Of a DNA stretch of 64,000 nucleotides, positions 50,795 through 60,176 are shown piece after piece. Source of the stretch: Nibribacter ruber. Its GTDB lineage: Bacteria > Bacteroidota > Bacteroidia > Cytophagales > Hymenobacteraceae. The position numbers were made by a program, and so were the translations under genes. Each line of letters opens with the position of its first letter. Within the stretch, counting starts at the first letter, position 1. Where the stretch lies: assembly GCF_009913235.1 (NCBI RefSeq), contig NZ_CP047897.1, forward strand, positions 3,843,001 through 3,907,000, written 5' to 3'. The notes under the pieces were generated by a model. The model searched no databases. It was not told where the DNA came from and saw nothing but the letters and a program-made list of their open reading frames with translations.

Positions 50795-50871
50795 CCGCAG
50801 TGTATGCGGGCATGGAAGGGCGTCCGGTATGGTTACGCTTAGTAACCTAGGCCATCCGGTGGCCTAGCGCC
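50795..50871 (-). ncRNA. structured leader RNA of the arg cluster (candidate)
   Basis: On the minus strand four stems follow: closing GGCG/CGCC (50868-50871 with 50819-50822), TAGGCCA/TGGCCTA (50848-50866), GGTTAC/GTAACC (50831-50847, adjoining), then CCGCA/TGCGG (50795-50809). The first three form a compact multi-branch junction 100 nt before the GNAT ATG. No known riboswitch class was recognised. Confidence 0.4.
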
Positions 50872-50995
50872 TGGATCGGGTAGGGGTGAAGGCAGATGAA
50901 AAAACTGTTCTGGAGAGAACAGAAAAAAGCGCACTCCTGGTAGAGGAGCGTTTTACCGTTGTGGGCACAACTGATAAAAGAGACTTTTTATTCAT
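50864..50995 (-). CDS. possible arginine-rich leader peptide (43 codons)
   Basis: An ATG at 50995 opens a 43-codon frame, beginning MNKKSLLSVV and ending PTRSRR with its TAG at the foot of the leader hairpins. Six of 43 codons are Arg, three of them in the last four. Both terminator-like hairpins lie within it. This is the layout of an attenuator leader peptide, but no Shine-Dalgarno is seen and chance is not excluded. An overlapping 30-codon frame (51086-50994) starts after GGAGGAAAA. Confidence 0.25.
   Translation of the reverse strand: MNKKSLLSVVPTTVKRSSTRSALFSVLSRTVFSSAFTPTRSRR
50899..50922 (-). terminator. terminator-like hairpin 2 in the arg leader
   Basis: CTGTTCT/AGAACAG around CTCC, followed on the minus strand by six T residues. 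200 bp before the GNAT start. Confidence 0.65.
50923..50950 (-). terminator. terminator-like hairpin 1 in the arg leader
   Basis: CGCTCCT/AGGAGTGCG around CTACC, followed on the minus strand by CTTTTTT. It lies directly upstream of hairpin 2, giving a tandem pair. Confidence 0.65.
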
Positions 50996-51210
50996 TAGGG
51001 TATGTAAAGCTAAATAAGCGGCAGCCGCTTGTCTGCAAAGTTTTCAGATAAAAAATGAGAATTGCAAAGGCTTGGTTCATTTTTCCTCCATAAACGCCCA
51101 TTATGTGACTTGGGTTTTATTAAATATAAACGGAGTGCAATTAGTGTATGTTAGGGTGCATTATATTGGGCGATAGTTGCCAGGGTAACAGTTGGATTAG
51201 GTATAAAAGC

Positions 51211-51239
51211 AAAGAGCCAGGCAAGGTGCCTGGCTCTTT
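51211..51239 (-). terminator. intrinsic terminator of the susCD unit
   Basis: AAAGAGCCAGGCA pairs with TGCCTGGCTCTTT, followed by GCTTTTA. Located 24 bp after the SusD stop, it separates susCD from the arg leader. Confidence 0.85.
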
Positions 51240-51262
51240 GTTGTTTTAAAGGTAGTCAAAGA

Positions 51263-52723
51263 CTACTTAACATCCCACCATACTCTGGTGTAGTTGGTAT
51301 CTGGTCCTTGACGGGCAATCGCAGCGTCGAAGCCAGCTTCGTTTACAGTTCTGGCGTTAGCTGGGTAGCTCATACGCAACGGAATACCTTTGGCATCTAA
51401 GGTTCCAGGACCTGGAAGCAAGAATGAAGGGAAACCAGTTCTTCTCCAGTCTGTCCAAGCTTCAAAACCATTCAAGAATTGGTGCTTCCATTTCTGAGTG
51501 ATGATTTGCTCAAGACCAGCGGCGTTATTACCAGCGTAAGTTCCGTGAGGAATGGTGTTAGGCACGCCATAGAACGCAGCAGAAGCGGCAATTCCTTGCT
51601 CATACAAATCGCCAGCATTCTCAGAGGTAACACCACGGTTTGCCATTTCAGCTCTAGCAAACAGAACTTGTGAGTAAGTGAAGATAGGAGCAACTGCATC
51701 AGCACCCTGGAATCTTTCACTTAAACGGCTGTATGCAGCAGGAATGTTTCTAGCAACGTTGGTACCATAAGGAAGACCAATGATTTTACCGTTGATAGAC
51801 TCACCATACACTGCCAAACGTGGATCACCTTGCATGTTGTCAACAATAGTGTTGCTTAGTGCATAGTCATTACGGTTGTCATTGGTGTAGTTCTCATACC
51901 ATGGGTTCCAGTTGTTTGGATCTCCACCCAAGAACTGGTACTCAATGTTCTCAGCGTTGCTAGTAATAGCACCAGCTGTCATGGCAGCCTCAAACTCAGA
52001 CTTTGCCTTAGCTTGGTCTCTGTCAATCAGACGCAAAGCCATGAACATACGAGCTGTGTTTGCAAAACGCTTCCATGCAGCCATGTCGCCGTTTAACAAG
52101 ATATCACCTTGTACCGGGAAACCAGCCATTTCAATCTGGGCTTGGGCTTCAGTCATCTCTTTGAACAAGTCATTGTAAATGGCTTGCTGAGCATCATACT
52201 TAGGTTTAGCAACTTCTACACCTTTCAGAGCCTCAAAGTAAGGGATGTCTCCGTAGGTGTCAGTTAAATACCAGAAGTAATAAGCCTTCAAGATACGAGC
52301 AACAGCAATCTGGTTGTTCTTAGAACCGTTGGCAGGGTCAGCGGCAGCGTTACCAGCATTATTGTTGTCAATAATTGCCTGCAAGTTAGCCAAAGGACCT
52401 CTGTACCACTCAGTCCAGGACAAGTTACGGTCGCTGTAGTTCTGAGACTCTGGGTATGGACCTTCAGACAGATACTGGGCATACAATGCCATGTAGTCAT
52501 TGGCATAACCGCCCGTAGAAGAAGCTGTTCCTACCGCACCCTGTCTGGCAGGAGCGTTCCAGGTAGTCCAGGAGATCGCTTGCTCAGAAAAGGTTAACAA
52601 AGCTTTGTTAGAAACTGCTGGTAGGGCCGTTGGGGACACGTTCGTGTCTCCAAAGTCGCTGAAATCACAGGCTCCTAGAAACACTAGAAGACCTGTAGCA
52701 ATTGATAAAATTCTCTTTTTCAT
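51263..52723 (-). CDS. susD-like: SusD/RagB-type outer-membrane lipoprotein
   Basis: 486 residues, lipoprotein signal with Cys near 19 (LLVFLGACDFSDFGDTN). The protein is helical with TPR-like parts, as in the SusD-like_2 branch: ARQGAVGTASSTGGYANDYMALYAQYL near residue 60 and KAYYFWYLTDTYGDIPYFEALKG near 160, and a C-terminal ITQKWKHQFLNGFEAWTDWRRTG. It forms a lid on the SusC-like transporter encoded immediately upstream and captures its ligand. No glycoside hydrolase or peptidase lies beside the pair, so the nutrient cannot be guessed. Confidence 0.93.
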   Translation of the reverse strand: MKKRILSIATGLLVFLGACDFSDFGDTNVSPTALPAVSNKALLTFSEQAISWTTWNAPARQGAVGTASSTGGYANDYMALYAQYLSEGPYPESQNYSDRNLSWTEWYRGPLANLQAIIDNNNAGNAAADPANGSKNNQIAVARILKAYYFWYLTDTYGDIPYFEALKGVEVAKPKYDAQQAIYNDLFKEMTEAQAQIEMAGFPVQGDILLNGDMAAWKRFANTARMFMALRLIDRDQAKAKSEFEAAMTAGAITSNAENIEYQFLGGDPNNWNPWYENYTNDNRNDYALSNTIVDNMQGDPRLAVYGESINGKIIGLPYGTNVARNIPAAYSRLSERFQGADAVAPIFTYSQVLFARAEMANRGVTSENAGDLYEQGIAASAAFYGVPNTIPHGTYAGNNAAGLEQIITQKWKHQFLNGFEAWTDWRRTGFPSFLLPGPGTLDAKGIPLRMSYPANARTVNEAGFDAAIARQGPDTNYTRVWWDVK

Positions 52724-52742
52724 CTTAGTAATTTTTTACTGA

Positions 52743-55700
52743 TTAGAAAGTAAGTCTCAAGTTCAGACCCATAGAGCGAGTTGAGCTCAACTGACCACCT
52801 TCATTCCAGTAGGTTTCAAGTTCTGAAGGATCAATACCATAATCCTTAGCAGGAGCACTGATCAACCAAGCGTTGTTCACAATAAAGCTGATGTTGGCGC
52901 CAGAGATTGGCAAAGTACCTAAGATTGCTTTAGGAACTTCATAACCCAAACGAACTTCTCTTAGTTTCAAATATGAACCGTCTAATACTAACTCGTCAAT
53001 TGCTCCATTTTGTAGAGAAGTGTAGAAGTACGTACGGGCTGGCATGTAAGTAGTATTTGGCTGCCCAGAGATATCTGTTTTAACTCCGTTGATAGTACGA
53101 GTTACACCAGGACCGTAAACAGCATTAGGAATCAAGATACCACCACCGTTAGATGGGTAGTCTCTCCAGTCATTTCCTTTGTCATTTACACCAACCGTCA
53201 TCTCAGACAGACCAGTTCCTAAGTTGAACTGTTTTGTAGAAGAGTAGAACAAGCCACCTTTCTGGAAGTCAAGGGAGAAGCCTAAGTTAAAGCCTTTGTA
53301 AGAAAATGAGTTAAAAATACCCCCAGTGAAATCTGGCTGTACAGAACCTCTTTCTTGACCAATAGTGTATTGAGGAACGCCATTAGCACCTACCAATACT
53401 TGGCCTTGCTCGTTTCTATTCCATCTTCTACCTACCAACATACCCCAGTCTTTACCTACACGGTGCTCTAAACGGGTGTTGTTCCAAGTGGTCCCTACTA
53501 AGTAAGTAGAAGAACCTTCTACCAACTCTTCAACTCTTGAACGGTTTTTGGACCAGTTCACGATCACATCCCAAGTAAAGTTGTCAGTTTGTACGGCAGT
53601 ACCATTCAATGACAATTCAATACCTTTTCTTACAAATTTACCAGCGTTCACCTGAGCAGTGCTGTAACCTGTAGTTGGGTCAATCTCCAAACCAAGGATT
53701 TGGTCTTCGCTTACGTCATTGTAGTAGGTGAAGTCAAGGCCAACACGGTTAAAGAATCTGAAGTCAGCACCAACTTCCCATGAGGTAGTCAAAGCAGGCT
53801 TGATTTTACCAGTTCTGTATTGGTTACCCACAGAAGCAGAAGAGTTGTCACCGTAGGCAAGTTCATTGTTGTTAGCGATGAACACCTGGTTAAATCCAAC
53901 GTCCTGACCAGCCTGGGCCACAGAACCTCTCAATTTACCTGAAGTCATTACACGCTTCAAGCTCTCATTGTTCAACAAGTTGGTGAATACCAATGAACCA
54001 CCCAATGAACCGTACATAAAGCTGTTGTTTTCTACAGGAAGAGTAGAGAACCAGTCATTACGCAAAGTACCGTCTAAGAACAAGAAGCCTTTGTAACCCA
54101 CAGTCGCACGACCTAATAATGAACGTACTTCTCTTTTTTCAAAGTCTCTGGTTGATTGCGGACGAGCCACAGAAGCAGAGATGTCAAAGAAGTTTGGTGC
54201 GCTTAAACCACCTTGGGTAGTTTGAGCCATGATATCCTGGTCATTCAGACGAAGGGCAGTACCCACGAAACCGTCTAATGAGAAGTCACCAAACTCTCTC
54301 TTGTAGTTTACATAACCTTCATAGTTGAATTCACGGATGGTGAACTGCGTCAAAGAGTACTGAGGAGTAGCGATAGAACCATTAGCGATGCGGCCATCGT
54401 TTGTGCCGCTTCTGTAGAACATTTTGGCGTTACCTTGCAAACTTAAATGATCAGTAAGTTTGTAGTTCAAACCTAAGTTACCAGATAAACGAGTGTTCTC
54501 TTGAGTAGTGAAGTTGTTTTCAGCTACAAAGTAAGGAGACTCCCAGTATTGAGGCGTCAAGATACCATCAATGTCACCAGAAGCATTAGGGTCACCAATG
54601 TTCCAAGACTTGTAACGGCCGTCTGGCGTTCTGTAGTTTCTAAGATCATCCAGGTTTAATTGACGCTGGAACCATTGGTTGAAGTTTTGAGTAACGTTCA
54701 AACCATCGTTACGATATTCTTCTGCTGGTGCACCTTTTGTATCAGTGGCAGTGAAGGTAGCGTCTGTAGTGATGGTTAACTTAGGAGAAACAGAGAATGA
54801 GCTGTTCAATCCTAATTGGTGCTGGTTACGTTTCGCTTCTGGGATAGTAAGCGTTCTATGCTGGTTAGCATAAGTTAAACGGTAGGTGATTTGGTCTGTA
54901 GCACCAGAGAAAGCAACTGAGTTGTTCAAGAACATACCAGTTTCAAAGAAATCTCTAACATTGTCTGGCTGAGCAGTCATTGGAATGGTTTTTCCAAAGT
55001 CTTCACCTGGGTACCAAGAGTACCAAGGGCGGTATTGCTCACCGTTGATTTTTGGGCCCCAGCTTTCATCTGCACCATACTCCAAAATACGCTGACCATC
55101 AAAAGCAGCCCATTCTGCAGGGTGTCCTACTTCTGGATCGTAACGGAAGATATAGTAACCATCCTCATCAAGGTAAGCACCAGATGGACCTGCACCATAA
55201 GCACCAGGGCTAGATACAGAAGAAGTATAACCACCCGCGTAAGAGTTTTGGTATGGAGGCAATAAGTACAATCTCTCAGCAGTAGCACCTAAGTTAAGTT
55301 CAACTGTGGTTTTGCCTTTCTCACCTTTTTTGCTGGTGATGATTACCACACCATTTGCGGCACGGTTTCCATAAAGAGCAGTAGCGGCAGCACCTTTCAA
55401 TACAGAGATGTTGGCTACGTTGTCCATGATCACGTTCTGCTGCTCAGTGATAACACCGTCAACCACATAAAGTGGATTAGCGGGGAAAATACTGTTGTTA
55501 CCACGAATCACGATAGACGCGTTGTCAAAAGTAGAAGAAGGAGAACCTTGCAACTGTACACCAGAAACTTTACCGGCAAGAGAAGCACTTACGTCATTAG
55601 ACTTAGCCAATGTTAAGTTGTTGCCACTCACCACCCCTACAGAGTAAGGAAGAGTTTCTTTCTCACGAGACTCGCCCAAAGCGGTTACTACTACTTCTTG

Positions 55701-56009
55701 CAACACTTTCGTGTCTGAAGATAAAGCAACGTTGATGGTAGTGGAGTTTCCTACGGAGCGCTCTTGGGCAACATATCCAATGTAATTGAATACCAAAGTG
55801 GCGTTGCCTGCTGGAATAGATAACTGATAGTTACCATTCGCATCAGTGGAGGCGCCATTAGATGTGCCTTTCACCAAAACGGTAACACCAGGCAACCCTT
55901 CGTTGTTGCCAGCATCTGTCACCCTTCCTGTGATAGTCCTATTTTGTGCCATGGCTTCGTTCAGAAGCACAGACAACAAGAAAAGACTTAAGAGTAAGAT
56001 TTTTTTCAT
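52743..56009 (-). CDS. susC-like: SusC/RagA-type TonB-linked outer-membrane transporter
   Basis: 1088 residues. Signal peptide (ILLLSLFLLSVLLNEAMAQ), CarboxypepD_reg-like domain at 24-100 (RTITGRVTDAGNNEGLPGV), then a plug with the SusC signature VSVLKGAAATALYGNRAANG near 205, and a barrel of about 850 residues ending in aromatic MGLNLRLTF. It imports a ligand energised by TonB. SusD follows 19 bp downstream. A 580-bp AT-rich region precedes it. Confidence 0.95.
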   Translation of the reverse strand: MKKILLLSLFLLSVLLNEAMAQNRTITGRVTDAGNNEGLPGVTVLVKGTSNGASTDANGNYQLSIPAGNATLVFNYIGYVAQERSVGNSTTINVALSSDTKVLQEVVVTALGESREKETLPYSVGVVSGNNLTLAKSNDVSASLAGKVSGVQLQGSPSSTFDNASIVIRGNNSIFPANPLYVVDGVITEQQNVIMDNVANISVLKGAAATALYGNRAANGVVIITSKKGEKGKTTVELNLGATAERLYLLPPYQNSYAGGYTSSVSSPGAYGAGPSGAYLDEDGYYIFRYDPEVGHPAEWAAFDGQRILEYGADESWGPKINGEQYRPWYSWYPGEDFGKTIPMTAQPDNVRDFFETGMFLNNSVAFSGATDQITYRLTYANQHRTLTIPEAKRNQHQLGLNSSFSVSPKLTITTDATFTATDTKGAPAEEYRNDGLNVTQNFNQWFQRQLNLDDLRNYRTPDGRYKSWNIGDPNASGDIDGILTPQYWESPYFVAENNFTTQENTRLSGNLGLNYKLTDHLSLQGNAKMFYRSGTNDGRIANGSIATPQYSLTQFTIREFNYEGYVNYKREFGDFSLDGFVGTALRLNDQDIMAQTTQGGLSAPNFFDISASVARPQSTRDFEKREVRSLLGRATVGYKGFLFLDGTLRNDWFSTLPVENNSFMYGSLGGSLVFTNLLNNESLKRVMTSGKLRGSVAQAGQDVGFNQVFIANNNELAYGDNSSASVGNQYRTGKIKPALTTSWEVGADFRFFNRVGLDFTYYNDVSEDQILGLEIDPTTGYSTAQVNAGKFVRKGIELSLNGTAVQTDNFTWDVIVNWSKNRSRVEELVEGSSTYLVGTTWNNTRLEHRVGKDWGMLVGRRWNRNEQGQVLVGANGVPQYTIGQERGSVQPDFTGGIFNSFSYKGFNLGFSLDFQKGGLFYSSTKQFNLGTGLSEMTVGVNDKGNDWRDYPSNGGGILIPNAVYGPGVTRTINGVKTDISGQPNTTYMPARTYFYTSLQNGAIDELVLDGSYLKLREVRLGYEVPKAILGTLPISGANISFIVNNAWLISAPAKDYGIDPSELETYWNEGGQLSSTRSMGLNLRLTF

Positions 56010-56593
56010 GTTGGTTTGGTTTAATGGTTTGTGTAAATAAATGAATGGTTAATGATAAGAAGAATTCAGCTAAAACAAAAATTTTAACCCAAATCCTTCT
56101 CCATAACAGGACTGTTTAGAATGATTTTTTTCAAATCGGCCTGAAAAGTAGGGCGGGTCTTAATTAAACATTTAATTAATTGCAAATAAAAATTAAAAGT
56201 GTAAGCAGAGCACTAGGTAGTAGGACTTGGTGATGGAATTGGATGTGGTAGGAAACTTGGAAACCTTTTTTAGACTTTTACCAGACTTGTGTGGGTTGCG
56301 TGTAATGCAATCTTGGTTATATCTAAAACCGATTGACAGCAAAGAGGGGGAGGAGCCTGCTGCCATGGGACGCAATGCCAGATTTTAAAACATAACCTGG
56401 TCTTATTTTACATAATGTATTTATTGTTAGTTTACTAAAAACCAATAAATACATAAGGCTTGAAATTGACTTTTTGTTTATTACTTAAACGAATTAAATC
56501 CTTAATTGTTGGAAATTACACTAAATTATAAAGGCCTAATTAAACAATTAATATTATGTTTAATTAGGCCTTTATTTATAAAAGCTTTCTACC
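56010..56593. other. AT-rich promoter region upstream of susC
   Basis: 584 bp with no supported gene. It contains the susC promoter region (not resolved) and a terminator hairpin at 56530-56573. A 60-codon frame at 56193-56375 on the minus strand has no recognisable features. Confidence 0.5.
56530..56573 (-). terminator. intrinsic terminator of the ABC exporter gene
   Basis: AAAGGCCTAATTAAACA pairs with TGTTTAATTAGGCCTTT around an AT-rich loop. It lies 21 bp after the exporter stop codon, but the stem is AT-rich. Confidence 0.7.
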
Positions 56594-58414
56594 TTATCTG
56601 TACTCAAACTGCAAGCGTAGAAGGTTGGCGTACACGCCGTTAGGATCTGCGGATAGTTGCGCGTGCGGACCCTGTTCCACAATCTGGCCTTTGTCTATCA
56701 CTAATATCTTGTCTACCTTTCTAATGGTAGCTAAGCGATGGGCTATGATAATAGTAGTGCGGTCTTTCATTAATTCGTCCATGGCTTCTTGTACCAGTTT
56801 CTCAGATTCAGAGTCAAGCGAGCTGGTTGCCTCGTCCAGAATCAGGATAGCCGGATTTTTTAAGATGGCCCGGGCAATGGCTATGCGCTGCCGCTGCCCA
56901 CCAGAAAGCTTTATGCCGCGCTCTCCCACCACAGTGTCAAATGCCTCCGGGAACGACTGAATGAATTGTAGGGCGTTGGCTTTCTGAGCGGCTTCCCAAA
57001 TCTCTTCTTCCGTAGCTTCGGGCTTTCCATAGGCTATGTTCTCGCGGATGGTGCCGCCAAACAGAAGAATTTCCTGTGGCACAATGCCCAGGTTGCCACG
57101 AAGTTCGTGCAGCGGCAAGGACGAAACGTTTTTCCCATCCACCAGAATAGTGCCCTGGTCAACGGCGTAGAACTTCATGAGCAACTGCACAATGGTAGAC
57201 TTGCCCGCACCGCTAGGGCCCACAAGCGCGATCTTCTCACCGGCCTGTATCTCAAAATCAATGTTCTGCAGCACTTTGATATCTGGACGAGTAGGGTAAG
57301 AGAAGCCCACGTGCTGGTACTGCACATGCCCGTTCAGGCGCAACTGCACCGGCGTGGTCATTTCACTCTCAGGCTGCTCGGTTTCCTGCTCCAGTATTTC
57401 CAAAATGCGTTCAGAGGCGCCAATGGACACCTGCACCTTGGCGTACAGATCTCCCAAGCCGGCCACAGAGGCGCCAATAAACGTTGTGTATAAGATAAAG
57501 GAGGTCAACTGCCCAATGGTCAACTCTCCGCGCTGTACTAAGGTGGCTCCGTACCAAATCACCAGAATAATCCCGCCAAACAGGCCTACTATAATAAAGG
57601 AGATAAAAACGCCGCGGTAAAAAGATGTGGTGATGGCGGTTTTCACAGACTTGCTGAGAGCGTTGCCATACCGGCGTATTTCAAACAGCTCATTGGTAAA
57701 GGCCTTCACCACCTGGATGGCTTGCAGTGTTTCTTCCACAATCACATTGGTGGTGGCCAGCTCATCCTGGGTTTTTCTGGAAAGCTTCTTCAGCCTTTTA
57801 CCGAAGACCATGGCCAGGATAATAAGCAGAGGAAACGTGGCCAGCATGAACAAAGACAGCTTCACGGAGATGTACATGATGAATCCAACCCCAATCAAGA
57901 GCGTGGTGATCTGCCGGAACAGCTCGGCGAGGGTGATGGAGAAACCGTCCTGGATGTAGCTTACGTCTGAGGTGATGCGGCTGGTGATTTCGCCTACGCG
58001 ACGCTGCTCATAAAACGGCAAGGGCAGACCCATAAATTTAGAGTACAGGCTGCGGCGTATGTCTGCAATGGCGTTCTCCGTGACCTGCGCAAAAAAGTAG
58101 ACCCTGAAGAAAGAGAAGATGCCTTGCAAAAAGATGACGCCAAACAAAATCAAGGCAATCAGGTCAAGGTCTTGGGTGAAGAAATTGGCTTTGCCCACGG
58201 CAGCGTCCAGCAAAATGCCCGTCACCGCCGGAAACGCCATGAACGTTAGGCTGGAGAAAAGCAGGAACAACAACCCAATGATGAATTTGCGCCGGTAAGG
58301 AAGCACAAACCGAAAAATGCTTAGACCCCTTCTAAGGCTTTCCTTGTTCAGTTTTGTTTTTCCCTCTGCCTCAGGTCCGGAAACCGCACCTGGCCCAAAT
58401 CCGCGTTTTGCCAT
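56594..58414 (-). CDS. MsbA-like ABC exporter (fused permease and ATPase)
   Basis: 606 residues, a half-transporter. The first 330 residues carry six membrane helices; the ATPase shows Walker A LVGPSGAGKSTIVQLL near 395, Q-loop region VPQEILLFGG, the signature LSGGQRQRIAIARAI near 500 and Walker B AILILDEATSSLDSESE near 520. It dimerises and exports a lipid or drug; the closest classic is MsbA/LmrA. Substrate unknown. Probably monocistronic; the SSS symporter genes lie upstream. Confidence 0.92.
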   Translation of the reverse strand: MAKRGFGPGAVSGPEAEGKTKLNKESLRRGLSIFRFVLPYRRKFIIGLLFLLFSSLTFMAFPAVTGILLDAAVGKANFFTQDLDLIALILFGVIFLQGIFSFFRVYFFAQVTENAIADIRRSLYSKFMGLPLPFYEQRRVGEITSRITSDVSYIQDGFSITLAELFRQITTLLIGVGFIMYISVKLSLFMLATFPLLIILAMVFGKRLKKLSRKTQDELATTNVIVEETLQAIQVVKAFTNELFEIRRYGNALSKSVKTAITTSFYRGVFISFIIVGLFGGIILVIWYGATLVQRGELTIGQLTSFILYTTFIGASVAGLGDLYAKVQVSIGASERILEILEQETEQPESEMTTPVQLRLNGHVQYQHVGFSYPTRPDIKVLQNIDFEIQAGEKIALVGPSGAGKSTIVQLLMKFYAVDQGTILVDGKNVSSLPLHELRGNLGIVPQEILLFGGTIRENIAYGKPEATEEEIWEAAQKANALQFIQSFPEAFDTVVGERGIKLSGGQRQRIAIARAILKNPAILILDEATSSLDSESEKLVQEAMDELMKDRTTIIIAHRLATIRKVDKILVIDKGQIVEQGPHAQLSADPNGVYANLLRLQFEYR

Positions 58415-58452
58415 GTAATACTCGCTTTGTAAAATTAAGAAGGCTGCCTCAC

Positions 58453-58490
58453 CGTTTTTGGCTTGTTTCTAGGAAAACAGGCCAAAAACG
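58453..58490. repeat. 38-bp palindromic repeat, copy 23
   Basis: Arms CGTTTTTGGCTTG and CAGGCCAAAAACG around TTTCTAGGAAAA. Between the ABC exporter start and the first symporter stop (68 bp from it). Confidence 0.92.
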
Positions 58491-58558
58491 GCCCCGGTGG
58501 TGGGGAGGCAATTTGCAAAGGTAGAGATTCCTACTGATTTGCCACACTCCCGGCACGC

Positions 58559-60022
58559 TTAGCTGAAACTGCTTTTTTCTCCGGAAGGTTTTGAGACCAG
58601 CCAAAGCCCCGTAAACGCCAGCAGGCCGTTCAAAAGCAAGACCTCAAACCCAAACGTATAGCCCCAGAACCACTCCTGAGAGTTAGCTGCCAACACATAC
58701 GTGAGCACGGGCGCCAACACGCAGACCACCGGCACCCAGCGGTCCCGCACAGAACGCTGAGTAAACAACCCAAAAAGAAAGAGCCCCAGCAGCGGCCCGT
58801 ACGTGTAACCGGTCAACTTGAAGAGCAGCACAATCAGGCTCTCACTCTGCAATGCCCTGAACACCAGCATGAACGCCAACAGCAGAAGCGAGAAACCCAC
58901 ATGCACCCAGTTCTTGATTTTGATTCGCTGCTGCTCCGGCCGCTCTTTGAAATTGAGGAAGTCCACGCAGAAGGCAGTGGTGAGCGCGGTCAAGGCAGAG
59001 TCTGCCGAGGCGTACGTGATAGCCGTGATGCCCAGAATGAAAGCCAGGCCTGCCAATGCAGAGAAATGGTGCAAGGCCAGAAACGGAAACACGTCATCGC
59101 CTTTCTCCGGCAGCGTAATCCCCTTGGCGTTGGCATACAGGAACAACAACGCCCCCAAACCCAGAAACAGAAGATTCACAATTACCAGAATGACCGTAAA
59201 CCACCCCATGTTCTTCTGCGACTCGGGTAGGGTTCTGCAGCTTAGGTTTTTTTGCATCATGTCCTGGTCCAGGCCGGTCATCACAATGGTAATGAAGGCG
59301 CCAGAAACCACCTGCTTCCAGAAATAATTAGGCGCATGTACGTCCCATTCAAACACAGTGGCATAAGAACTTTCAGAAATAGTGGTGAACAAGCCAGAAA
59401 AGGAGAGATTCAATTCGCCGGCTATCAAATACATGCTCACGCCCAGGCAAAAGAGCATGGCGGCGGTCTGGAGCGTATCTGTCCAGATGATGGTTTTCAT
59501 GCCCCCTCTATACGTATACAGCCAGATCAAAGCAATAAGCAGCGTGGCAGAAAGCCCGAACGGAATCCCCAGCCCATCAAAGACCGCCAACTGCAGCACG
59601 CCCGCCACCAGGTACAGCCTTAAAGAAGCGCTCAAAGTCCGGGAAAGCAGGAAAAAACCAGAACCCGACCGGTAAGACCACTTTCCAAGCCGTTGCTCCA
59701 GATACGTGTAGATAGAAACCGATTGCAGGCGGTAGTACAAGGGCAGCAGCACGGTGGCAATAACCAGATAGCCCAGCACATACCCGAACACCATCTGCAG
59801 ATACGTGAACTGCGCCTTCTCCACCATGCCCGGAATGGAGACGAACGTGATCCCCGAGAGGGTAGTGCCAATCATGCCAAAAGCCACCACGTACCACGGC
59901 GACTGTCGGTTGGCCAGAAAGAAGCCCTGGGTAGATTCTCCTTTTCTGCTCGTTAAAAAAGAAATGCCCAGCAACAGGCAGAAGTAGGCGGCAATGATGC
60001 CCAGTATCAAAAGTGGAGACAT
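58559..60022 (-). CDS. sodium:solute symporter (SSS family), copy 1
   Basis: 487 residues with about 13 membrane helices; SSS family (PutP/SGLT fold) carries a solute with sodium. Family features include the N-terminal FFLANRQSPWYVVAFGMIGTTLSGITFVSIPG near residue 35, YLEQRLGKWSYRSGSGFFLLSR near 105, and ALIWLYTYRGGMKTIIWTDTLQ near 165. It is a tandem duplicate of the next gene, with very similar length and sequence. The substrate is unknown; related proteins carry sugars, proline or pantothenate. Confidence 0.93.
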   Translation of the reverse strand: MSPLLILGIIAAYFCLLLGISFLTSRKGESTQGFFLANRQSPWYVVAFGMIGTTLSGITFVSIPGMVEKAQFTYLQMVFGYVLGYLVIATVLLPLYYRLQSVSIYTYLEQRLGKWSYRSGSGFFLLSRTLSASLRLYLVAGVLQLAVFDGLGIPFGLSATLLIALIWLYTYRGGMKTIIWTDTLQTAAMLFCLGVSMYLIAGELNLSFSGLFTTISESSYATVFEWDVHAPNYFWKQVVSGAFITIVMTGLDQDMMQKNLSCRTLPESQKNMGWFTVILVIVNLLFLGLGALLFLYANAKGITLPEKGDDVFPFLALHHFSALAGLAFILGITAITYASADSALTALTTAFCVDFLNFKERPEQQRIKIKNWVHVGFSLLLLAFMLVFRALQSESLIVLLFKLTGYTYGPLLGLFLFGLFTQRSVRDRWVPVVCVLAPVLTYVLAANSQEWFWGYTFGFEVLLLNGLLAFTGLWLVSKPSGEKSSFS

Positions 60023-60104
60023 GCGGTCAAGAAAATCAACAGCCCAGGCAGGTAAGCAGGCGTCTTAGGCAGCAAAGGTACGCGTAGAAGGGACTTGCAT
60101 AAAA

Positions 60105-60160
60105 AACTGCCTTCGTTTTTGGCTTATTTCCTGGGAAACAGGCCAAAAACGAAGGCAGTT
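60105..60160. repeat. palindromic repeat copy 24 with extended stem
   Basis: The core CGTTTTTGGCTTA/CAGGCCAAAAACG (60114-60151) is flanked by AACTGCCTT and its exact complement AAGGCAGTT. Ends 16 bp from the second symporter stop. Confidence 0.92.
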
Positions 60161-60176
60161 ACATCTAACCACAGCC

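Noticed and set aside
56193-56375. 60-codon minus-strand ORF upstream of susC
   Set aside because: No signal, no domain, no ribosome-binding context; it lies in an AT-rich promoter region.
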